From contig JAQENU010000009.1 of the NCBI GenBank assembly GCA_027676805.1, forward strand, positions 1 through 64,000: a DNA stretch of 64,000 bases, in the 5' to 3' direction. A program made the translations under genes and the position numbers. Source of the DNA: Coprobacillaceae bacterium UN01-12pH3A (GTDB taxonomy: Bacteria > Bacillota_I > Bacilli_A > Erysipelotrichales > Coprobacillaceae). Within the stretch, counting starts at the first letter, position 1. Every line of letters starts with the position of its first letter. Below the pieces are notes generated by a model. The model searched no databases and had not been told where the DNA came from. It saw only the letters and a list, made by a program, of their open reading frames with translations. This document shows positions 37,871 through 45,142 of this stretch, in pieces.

Positions 37871-38727
37871 TAAATAGGCAAATCAATATTAGGAAGGGTA
37901 AACCCTCTTCCTTTTACTTCGTGCACCTCTGAGATAATTGTAAAGGCAGTAGGATCGATGGAAGCAATTCCTTCATTTAAAGCATGCAGCTGTCGTTTTG
38001 ACAGAACGCACATGACAGCTTTTTGACTTTCATTGTGAAGACCTGTGGTAATTTCCAAATACGTCGTTCCGCGATCGATATGATGATGAATCCAATTATT
38101 GATTTCACTGTATTTTGGAGTAATGATAACAACCTGAGTTTGAGTAGAGCCCAGCATCAAGGTTCGATCGATTGCAACAGAGCTGATAAATAGAATAATG
38201 AGACTGTACAGTAAGCTTTGAATATCCGTTGAAAAAGCCTGTGCCATAATAATAACGAAGTCAAATGCATAAATTAAGACAGAAGTTGGGATTCCCAGCT
38301 TTTTATTAAGCAGGATTGGGGGAATATCCATTCCTCCGGTGCTTGCTCCTTGTCGCAGGACTAAGCCGATTCCCAGACCGATAAATAAGCCGCCAAAGAT
38401 CGTACTGATCAGTAAATCAAATGTTGGCTGATAGAAAGCCACCAGCTGCTGGGAAATTTGCAGGAAAAGAGGGTAGACGATCGTACTGACAATAGTCAGC
38501 ATGGCAAACTTCTTTCCTAAAAAAAGCAGCCCGATAATAAACATTACAATATTAATAACGAGTACTGCGAAAGATATATCAATGCCAAAGTAATTGTTTA
38601 AGGCAAAAGCAATTCCGGTTCCGCCGCCCATAATGAGATGAGTGGGAGAAACGAAAAGACTCACGCCAAGAGCGAGCAATGCATTGCCGATCAGTGTTGC
38701 GACTAAATTATAAATCGATTTTTTCAT
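37870..38727 (-). CDS. YitT-family (DUF161/DUF2179) membrane protein
   Basis: A 285-residue protein with five to six TM segments (about 10-180; e.g. LIGNALLALGVSLFV, GGLFIGLGIGLVLRQGASTGGMD) and a cytoplasmic C-terminal DUF2179 domain (about 205-280; RGTTYLEITTG, SEVHEVKGRGF). The motif RQGASTGGMDIPP is characteristic. Function is unknown in general; some relatives affect stress or small-molecule export. ATG 38727 follows GGAGG. Confidence 0.88.
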   Translation of the reverse strand: MKKSIYNLVATLIGNALLALGVSLFVSPTHLIMGGGTGIAFALNNYFGIDISFAVLVINIVMFIIGLLFLGKKFAMLTIVSTIVYPLFLQISQQLVAFYQPTFDLLISTIFGGLFIGLGIGLVLRQGASTGGMDIPPILLNKKLGIPTSVLIYAFDFVIIMAQAFSTDIQSLLYSLIILFISSVAIDRTLMLGSTQTQVVIITPKYSEINNWIHHHIDRGTTYLEITTGLHNESQKAVMCVLSKRQLHALNEGIASIDPTAFTIISEVHEVKGRGFTLPNIDLPI

Positions 38728-38849
38728 GTTTCAACCTCCAAAATAGATAATAATACATTTATTTTTAGTATAACCTCGTTTTAAATTTCTACAATTAAAA
38801 CCAGCTACTTTAAATGACTGTCAAATGAAAACGGTGTGTATCACACCGT

Positions 38850-40448
38850 TTATTGCGCATCATTCAATCCGTTTGTCGTATCAAAGTTATATTGATCATA
38901 AGGCTCATTTGCGTTAAATGAGAAATTGCTTGATGGCAAAGGATAATCTTCCAATCCCATGATGCGGCGAATCTCGGTTGCAGCAGCCTGCAATGATTCT
39001 TTGTATGGGATATAGTAATAGATTTCCGCTCCTGCCCAATCCGTATAAATCATCGAATCATATCCGGCAATGGTGCTAGAGGAAATGGATAAAGCCGAAG
39101 TATTTGAGAACGTAGATTTTGATCCTAAGCTTGTAAGCAAGCTGAATAAACCATACATATCACTTTGTTTCATGTTCGTTTGAACGTTGTTTCCTAACAC
39201 AGAAAGCAAGCTATCCAGACTGGTCAGGATTTGACCGGAAGCTAATTTACTGATCATGCCCTCAATCACAATTTGCTGATTGACACCACGGCCAATATCA
39301 CCGTTTGGCAAAGTTTTACGATGACGAGATAAAGCTAAGGCTTGTTCACCGTTTAAATGCTGATAGCCTTCATTGATACATAGGGCATCCGGTGTATCTT
39401 TGGAATCCTGTTCACAGAATGATAAAGGAACAGTAACGTCGATTCCACCGATAGCATCAACTAGATTGACAACGGCATTAAAGTTTACTTTGACATAATA
39501 GTTAATTGTAATTCCTAATGTTTCTTCAAGAGAATCGATCGTACAAGTTACACCGCCGGAACCGGAATGGGTAATCTTGTCATTAATGTTTCCACGGCAG
39601 GTTACAGGAATATAAGTATCACGAGGAATAGAAATCATTGAAAGTTTTAAGGTTTTCGGATTAAAGGTCGCTAACATAATAACGTCGGCATTCGATCCGG
39701 AAGAGAGATCACCGTCACGAGAATCGACCCCATTGATTAACACCGTAAATGGCTCGGTTGACATATTGACAGATGTTGATGAGTTTGAATTATCAATCGT
39801 CTGTTTATAAGAAGCTATCTGTACAGTTGTTTTTGCAAATTCAGGATAAACTTCACCGATCATGCTTAATCCCTGTTCATCAACCGCAATCGCATCCACT
39901 TTTTTATTCATTAAATCTCCGGCAGCAGTAACGAAGTTGCTGTAGGTTTCAATCGTATAAGAACTTTCGGCAATTCCTTTTTTATTTAAACCGTCGATCA
40001 CTGTACTGTAGCAGGTCGTGCTTGTCGAAGATTGTAAACCAAGCTTCTTACCGGTTAATTCTTCAGGTGTAGTAATCGCGGAATCTTTTAAGGCATAGAT
40101 ATAGCTGTAAACATATTCCTGAGTAGAAGAGATTTTCCCCAGCTCATAATGCAAACGGAAATAAAGATAATCCGCATAAGCGATAGCGCTGCTGCAAAGA
40201 ATACTTAATACAACCGCGAAGATCGTCAGGTTGCGAATTGCTTTTTTCTTTCCTAAGATAAAGCAGAGAATAACGATCGCCGACAGCAATAAGATTACAC
40301 CGCTGATCATTAAATTGATTTTAGTTCCTAAATAAGGAGAATTAAACAGTAAAAAAATACCAACGACAGAAAAAAGCAAAGGTAAGTACGTCAGTATAAT
40401 ACAGGCGATATTTTTAAAGTTTATTCCTTCTTTTTTGTGTTTACTCAT
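38850..40448 (-). CDS. LytR-CpsA-Psr (LCP) protein with periplasmic-binding-like insert
   Basis: A 532-residue membrane-anchored LCP phosphotransferase, expected to attach undecaprenyl-linked glycopolymers to the wall. Three TM segments (about 13-35, 44-66, 71-94) precede a segment (about 115-215) resembling the second lobe of a family 3 solute-binding protein (TPEELTGKKLGLQSSTST, KKVDAIAVDEQGL). The LCP domain (about 233-410) follows: VLINGVDSRDGD, ADVIMLATFN, SIPRDTYIP, and the Arg-rich LSRHRK. The insert is the odd part; normal LCP proteins have one TM and no such domain. Its start overlaps the YigZ gene by 8 bases. A stem ending near its stop (38829-38851) can act as terminator. Confidence 0.87.
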   Translation of the reverse strand: MSKHKKEGINFKNIACIILTYLPLLFSVVGIFLLFNSPYLGTKINLMISGVILLLSAIVILCFILGKKKAIRNLTIFAVVLSILCSSAIAYADYLYFRLHYELGKISSTQEYVYSYIYALKDSAITTPEELTGKKLGLQSSTSTTCYSTVIDGLNKKGIAESSYTIETYSNFVTAAGDLMNKKVDAIAVDEQGLSMIGEVYPEFAKTTVQIASYKQTIDNSNSSTSVNMSTEPFTVLINGVDSRDGDLSSGSNADVIMLATFNPKTLKLSMISIPRDTYIPVTCRGNINDKITHSGSGGVTCTIDSLEETLGITINYYVKVNFNAVVNLVDAIGGIDVTVPLSFCEQDSKDTPDALCINEGYQHLNGEQALALSRHRKTLPNGDIGRGVNQQIVIEGMISKLASGQILTSLDSLLSVLGNNVQTNMKQSDMYGLFSLLTSLGSKSTFSNTSALSISSSTIAGYDSMIYTDWAGAEIYYYIPYKESLQAAATEIRRIMGLEDYPLPSSNFSFNANEPYDQYNFDTTNGLNDAQ

Positions 40449-41055
40449 GAGTAACCTCCTTCTCTACGTATTCATCACGCAGATACTGTTTTTTATATTG
40501 ATTTGAAGTTGTTTCCTGAATGAATTCGAAAAAATGCGGATCATCAACAAAGCATGTGTAAGTGACAGCTTCATCATACTCCTTATTTATGACTAAAATC
40601 GCCATAGTTTTTATATAGTGATCGATTAGCTTTGTGAATGTATAATCAAAACTGATCTTGTATAAAGGCTTTAATTCATAGATTACTAAATCAGCATTTA
40701 ATAAGGTTTGACTGGTCGCCTGACTGTAGGCTCTTACTAATCCGCCGGCACCTAATTTAATTCCGCCAAAATAGCGTACAACGATAGCTAAAACATGATT
40801 TAATTCCTGTTTTTGAATAACATTTAAAATAGGCATTCCGGCTGTTTTAGCGGGTTCGCCGTCATCACTTGCTTTCATTGCCCCGTTAAAGATATAGGCA
40901 TAGCAGTAATGATTCGCTTCAGGATATTTATTTTTATAAAATTCTAAATAAGAAGAGACATCTTCAAGTGATTGAAGATGAACGACAATGCCAATAAATC
41001 GTGATTTATTAACAATAATTTCATGTTCACAATTATTTTTCACAGACTTAATCAT
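40441..41055 (-). CDS. YigZ/IMPACT-family protein
   Basis: A 204-residue protein. The N-terminal UPF0029/IMPACT domain (about 10-115) includes KNNCEHEIIVNKSRFIG, DDGEPAKTAGMPIL and VRYFGGIKLGAGGLVRAYS. The C-terminal half is the DUF1949-like alpha/beta domain. Related proteins bind nucleic acid or inhibit the translation-control kinase GCN2 in eukaryotes; the bacterial role is unclear. It is the first gene of a two-gene unit with the LCP gene. ATG 41055 follows GGAGGTGCG. Confidence 0.9.
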   Translation of the reverse strand: MIKSVKNNCEHEIIVNKSRFIGIVVHLQSLEDVSSYLEFYKNKYPEANHYCYAYIFNGAMKASDDGEPAKTAGMPILNVIQKQELNHVLAIVVRYFGGIKLGAGGLVRAYSQATSQTLLNADLVIYELKPLYKISFDYTFTKLIDHYIKTMAILVINKEYDEAVTYTCFVDDPHFFEFIQETTSNQYKKQYLRDEYVEKEVTHE

Positions 41056-41222
41056 GTCGCACCTCCAATAAAAACATTATAGAGTATAACTGTCGATTTT
41101 AAAAGGAAAACTAATATTTGTCACATAATAAAATACAAAATGTGAAATTTGTCGCACTTTTTAAGCAAAAATTTAGAGACTTTTTTTAGATTTGTGCTAA
41201 TATACTTAAGGGAGGAATGAAC

Positions 41223-42107
41223 ATGTCAAAAATCGCAATACTAGCTGACAGTGGCTGTCAGATTAAAAAAGATGCCTTAATTAAAGAAGGAGTCTATATT
41301 GTTCCGTTGCAAATAACGGTGAATAATCAAAATTATTTAGATGGAATTGATATTCAATCCGAAGAAGTGTTCAATCGCATCAAAGATGAAAAATGTATCG
41401 CAACGACTTCACAGCCGGCAACCGGTTCTTTAGTAGAAGTCATTGCCCAAATAAAGGCAGATGGCTATGATGAAATCTTAGGAATCAGTTTAGCCTCTGG
41501 GTTGTCTTCGACAATCGAAGGGATGAAGATTGCCGCAGATATGGAAGAAATGCCGATTACATTAGTAGACAGCAAAGCAACAGCTGGAAATCATAAGTAT
41601 TTAGTAAAAGTTGCGATGACGTTAGTTAAAGAAGGCAAAAGTGTCCAAGAGATTAAGACGGTTTTAGAAGACCTGGTCAAAGATTCAGCAACCTTGATTT
41701 TAGTGAGTGATTTGCAGCATTTAAAACGCGGCGGCCGTATAACGGCATCGGTAGCGGTGTTGGGCGGTTTATTGAAAATTGTACCGGTCATGAAATTAAA
41801 TGAGGATCTTGGCGGAAAAATTGATGAATTCGATAAAGTAAGAACAATCAAAAAAGCCAATGTTCGCATTATTGAATACTTTAAAGAAAAAAATATAAAT
41901 TCTCAGGATTATATATTAACACTTGAAGATGTACTGGCACCTGATATTCGCAATGAAATGAAGGACTATGCAAAAGAAGCGCTTCATAGCGACACTATAC
42001 ATACAGGACTGCTGCCGGCTGTGGTTGGCGTTCATATGGGAATCGGTGGCGTTGGTTATCAATATATTCGTAAATATCAGGGAATTGAACAGTTAGAGGA
42101 TGCTTAA
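41223..42107 (+). CDS. DegV-family fatty-acid-binding protein
   Basis: A 294-residue protein with the DegV fold: ILADSGCQIKKDAL, CIATTSQPATGSLVE, LASGLSSTIEG, LVDSKATAGNH, and KRGGRI in the second half. Members bind fatty acids and present them to fatty acid kinase FakA (here FakB-like). ATG 41223 is preferred; GGAGG is only one base from the ATG at 41217. It ends in a terminator (42097-42121). Confidence 0.9.
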   Translation: MSKIAILADSGCQIKKDALIKEGVYIVPLQITVNNQNYLDGIDIQSEEVFNRIKDEKCIATTSQPATGSLVEVIAQIKADGYDEILGISLASGLSSTIEGMKIAADMEEMPITLVDSKATAGNHKYLVKVAMTLVKEGKSVQEIKTVLEDLVKDSATLILVSDLQHLKRGGRITASVAVLGGLLKIVPVMKLNEDLGGKIDEFDKVRTIKKANVRIIEYFKEKNINSQDYILTLEDVLAPDIRNEMKDYAKEALHSDTIHTGLLPAVVGVHMGIGGVGYQYIRKYQGIEQLEDA

Positions 42108-42121
42108 AACATCCTTTTTTT
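42097..42121 (+). terminator. Terminator after degV-like gene
   Basis: AGGATG/CATCCT stem enclosing the stop codon, then T7. Confidence 0.8.
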
Positions 42122-42147
42122 GTTCATAATAGATTCAGGTGATGATA

Positions 42148-42636
42148 ATGGACGAAAGAAAAGAAATATTAGAAAAGATATTCCAGCAAACACAGTCAAC
42201 GCTATGTGATGAAGAAACCATGCAGCTGCTGTTAGGGAAAAAATATGATAATGACAGCAAGACCAGTCAACCCTCTTTTAGTGAAAAGGCGGCAGATATG
42301 ATAGCTCGCATTGCCGGAAGCTGGGCTTTTATCATTATTTTTGGGATTGTGCTGTTTAGCTGGATGTATGTCAATATCCTTTTTTTAAAATCTCCCTTTG
42401 ACCCCTATCCCTTTATTTTGTTGAATTTAGTATTATCCTGTGTATCTGCCTTTCAGGCACCTTTAATTATGATGGCACAGAATCGGCAGGATCATAAGGA
42501 TCGGGTACGGGCACGCAATGATTATATCCTGAATATTAAAACAGAAGTGATGATGGAAGATATTTATCAGAAAATAGAAAATATAATGAAAACTCAAGAA
42601 GAAATTTTAGAAAAAATAAATAATGAGGTAAATTAA
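42148..42636 (+). CDS. DUF1003 membrane protein
   Basis: A 162-residue protein with two TM segments (about 55-75 and 90-110) and the DUF1003 signature RIAGSWAFIIIFGIVLFSWM, PFDPYPFILLNLVLS and MMAQNRQDHKDR. Flanking regions are charged helices. The function of the family is unknown. ATG 42148 behind AGGTGAT is preferred over the in-frame GTG at 42139. It lies between degV and an aminotransferase and is probably not functionally linked to either. Confidence 0.85.
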   Translation: MDERKEILEKIFQQTQSTLCDEETMQLLLGKKYDNDSKTSQPSFSEKAADMIARIAGSWAFIIIFGIVLFSWMYVNILFLKSPFDPYPFILLNLVLSCVSAFQAPLIMMAQNRQDHKDRVRARNDYILNIKTEVMMEDIYQKIENIMKTQEEILEKINNEVN

Positions 42637-42693
42637 TTTGCAATTTATCTTAAAAATGTTTAATATAGGGATATAACTTACAGGGGGGATTAT

Positions 42694-43884
42694 ATGAAAT
42701 TTGAATTTTCCAATAGAATGCGTAATGTACAGGCTTCGGCAGTCAGAGAAATATTAAAAGCTGCGTCAGATCCTAAAGTGATAAGTTTTGGCGGTGGTAA
42801 TCCGGCAATGCAGGCTTTTCCGGTTGACAGCATTAAAACAATTTCGAATGAATTGTTTGAAGAAGATCCTATCAGTATGCTTCAATATGGGATCACAGAA
42901 GGCTATGGACCGCTTCGTGAATCGGCAAAGGTATTTTTCAATCGCCATGAACAGGTTTCCAAAGAATACGATGATTTGATTATTACTTCCGGTTCACAGC
43001 AGATCATGGATTTTTTAGCTAAATGTCTATGTAATGAGGGAGATACGATTATTTGTGAAGATCCAAGCTTCTTGGGAGCTTTAAATGCTTTTAGAAGCAA
43101 TGGGGCAAAGCTGATCGGGGTCAGCTTAGAAGAAGACGGAATCAATATGGAAGAATTAGAGAAAGCAATGCAGCAAAAACCAACTCCTAAATTCTTATAT
43201 GTGATTCCTAACTTTCAAAATCCAATGGGAACAACGATGTCATTGGAAAAAAGAAAAAAGACCTATGAATTGGCTAAGAAATATGGTGTCCTTATCTTAG
43301 AGGATAATCCATATGGCGATCTGCGTTTTTCTTCTAAAGCCGTTCCTTCTATTAAATCAATGGATGAAGAAGGGATTGTCTTATATGCAGCAAGCTTATC
43401 GAAGATTATTGCACCGGGAATGCGTGTTGCCGTTGCAATCGGACATAAAGACTTATTGTCACGCTTAACTGTCGCTAAACAGGTAGCGGATGTGCATACG
43501 AATGTATGGGCACAGCGAGTGATGGATCGTTTCCTGCGTACCACAGACATGGATCAGCATTTAGAACGTCTGCAAGCGATTTATCGTGATCAGGCACAAC
43601 TGATGCTGGAAAGAATCAAAGAACATTTTCATCCTTCGGTACAATACACAAAACCTGAAGGCGGAATGTTTATTTGGGCAACTTTCCCCGATGATGTGGA
43701 TGTTTTAGAATTTATTCAAGAAGCGATCAAGCAGAATGTAGCGGTAGTACCGGGCAGTGCTTTTATGGTGGATGAGAATGCACCTTGTCACAGCATTCGC
43801 TTAAACTTCTCAACGCCAACAAAAGAAAACATTCAAAAGGGAATTAAAATTTTAGGTGACTTAACTTATAAATTTTGTCGATAA
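42694..43884 (+). CDS. PLP-dependent aminotransferase (class I, 2-aminoadipate/aromatic type)
   Basis: A 396-residue fold-type I aminotransferase. Seen: VISFGGGNPAMQAFP, LQYGITEGYGPLRES, SQQIMDFLAKC, IPNFQNPMGTTMS, LEDNPYGDLRF and the PLP lysine in AASLSKIIAPGMRVA. This matches the MocR/KAT II-like group without the regulator domain (2-aminoadipate, aromatic or branched-chain transaminases). Specificity is not readable. AGGGGGG precedes ATG 42694; a terminator follows at 43887-43910. Confidence 0.88.
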   Translation: MKFEFSNRMRNVQASAVREILKAASDPKVISFGGGNPAMQAFPVDSIKTISNELFEEDPISMLQYGITEGYGPLRESAKVFFNRHEQVSKEYDDLIITSGSQQIMDFLAKCLCNEGDTIICEDPSFLGALNAFRSNGAKLIGVSLEEDGINMEELEKAMQQKPTPKFLYVIPNFQNPMGTTMSLEKRKKTYELAKKYGVLILEDNPYGDLRFSSKAVPSIKSMDEEGIVLYAASLSKIIAPGMRVAVAIGHKDLLSRLTVAKQVADVHTNVWAQRVMDRFLRTTDMDQHLERLQAIYRDQAQLMLERIKEHFHPSVQYTKPEGGMFIWATFPDDVDVLEFIQEAIKQNVAVVPGSAFMVDENAPCHSIRLNFSTPTKENIQKGIKILGDLTYKFCR

Positions 43885-43886
43885 TC

Positions 43887-43910
43887 GAGACCAATCCGGT
43901 CTCATTTTTT
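43887..43910 (+). terminator. Terminator after aminotransferase
   Basis: GAGACC/GGTCTC stem, 5-base loop, then ATTTTTTT. Confidence 0.8.
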
Positions 43911-43926
43911 TATATTTCAAAATTAA

Positions 43927-43975
43927 TTGAATATTCAACTATTGTATGCTAAGATATTTTTAGTTGAGTGTTCAA
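43927..43975 (+). promoter_or_regulatory. nrd promoter with two MarR-type operators
   Basis: Operator 1, TTGAATATTCAA (43927-43938), is a perfect palindrome whose left half is also the -35 (TTGAAT). A 17-base spacer leads to TAAGAT at 43950-43955. Operator 2, TTGAGTGTTCAA (43964-43975), has the same TTGA-N4-TCAA frame and covers the expected start of transcription. The two centres are 37 bases apart. The first gene encodes its own MarR domain, so autorepression is likely. Confidence 0.72.
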
Positions 43976-43990
43976 CCATTTGGAGGGCAT

Positions 43991-45127
43991 ATGGAAAGTA
44001 ATAATTATTTGTTGATGAATTCGTCAATTTTATATCGCTGTACTCAAAAATACTATGATAAGCAATTAAATCCGTATGAGATCGGTGCCGGACAGCTTCA
44101 GTTTTTAATCATGATTTATGAAGAAGAAGGGATCACGATGCAGGCGCTGGCCGGCAAAGGTAACTTTGATAAAGGCACGATTACCAAAGGGATTCAAAAG
44201 CTAGAAGATCTAGGGTATGTGCGATCTGTAGTGAATGAACAGGATAAGCGTGTGCGCTGTTTATACACCACCGATAAAACAAAAGAAATTATCGGCAGCC
44301 TATATTTGATTCGGCGTGACTGGTGGGATCGTATTACAAAAGACATTACCCTTTCAGAAGCTGAACTTTTTGAAAGTCTTTTACAAAAAATTGCGGAAAG
44401 TGCCAGTCAGTATATGGTTGAGGAAGAAAAAGGAATTGCCTTTTTTGGAATGCAGAAACTCACATTATTAGATTATCCCGGGAAAATGGCATGTACGCTG
44501 TTTACCGGAGGATGTAATTTTAAATGTCCGTTCTGTCATAATGCCGATTTAGTTTTTTTACCGGAAAATATGGTGGAAATTAAAGGACAGGATGTTTTAG
44601 ATTATTTAAAGAAGCGTCAAGGGATCTTGGAAGGAGTTTGCATCAGTGGCGGAGAGCCGCTCCTGCATGATGAAATTGAACCTTTTTTAAGAAAAGTCAA
44701 AGCTTTAGGGTATCCAATTAAATTAGATACAAACGGATGCTTTCCCGATAAAATCAAGTATTTAGTAAAGGAAGGCTTAATCGATTATGTCGCTATGGAT
44801 ATCAAGAATTCATTTGAAAGATACCCGGAAACAATCGGAACTCAGACAATTTATATCGATGCGATGAAAGAAAGCATAGACTATCTGTTAAGCGGAGCGG
44901 TTGACTATGAGTTTAGAACCACGATGGTGAAGGAATTTCACTCTATCGAGGATATATCAGCAATCGGAAAGCTGCTGAAGGGGGCTAAGCGTTATTATCT
45001 GCAAAACTTTATAGACGGAGAGCGTGTGATTCAAAAGGGATTGCATGGATTTACAAAGGAAGAATTGGAAGCCTTTGCGGAAGTGGTAAAACCATATATT
45101 GAAACAGTAGAAATTAGGGGAATATAG
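43991..45127 (+). CDS. nrdG: Fusion of MarR regulator and NrdG anaerobic RNR activase
   Basis: A 378-residue two-part protein. Residues about 1-145 are a MarR winged helix (MQALAGKGNFDKGTITKGIQ, DLGYVRSVVNEQDKRVRC, wing and C-terminal dimer helix). Residues about 150-378 are a full radical-SAM activase starting GMQKLTLLDYPGKMACTLFTGG, with cluster cysteines C175, C179 and C182 (CNFKCPFC) and CISGGEPLL. NrdG reduces SAM to make the glycyl radical on NrdD, and usual NrdG is the second part alone. There is no stop or frameshift between the parts. ATG 43991 follows GGAGGGC; the upstream TTG is not needed. NrdD follows 15 bases later. Confidence 0.9.
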   Translation: MESNNYLLMNSSILYRCTQKYYDKQLNPYEIGAGQLQFLIMIYEEEGITMQALAGKGNFDKGTITKGIQKLEDLGYVRSVVNEQDKRVRCLYTTDKTKEIIGSLYLIRRDWWDRITKDITLSEAELFESLLQKIAESASQYMVEEEKGIAFFGMQKLTLLDYPGKMACTLFTGGCNFKCPFCHNADLVFLPENMVEIKGQDVLDYLKKRQGILEGVCISGGEPLLHDEIEPFLRKVKALGYPIKLDTNGCFPDKIKYLVKEGLIDYVAMDIKNSFERYPETIGTQTIYIDAMKESIDYLLSGAVDYEFRTTMVKEFHSIEDISAIGKLLKGAKRYYLQNFIDGERVIQKGLHGFTKEELEAFAEVVKPYIETVEIRGI

Positions 45128-45142
45128 AAAGAAGGATAAATC

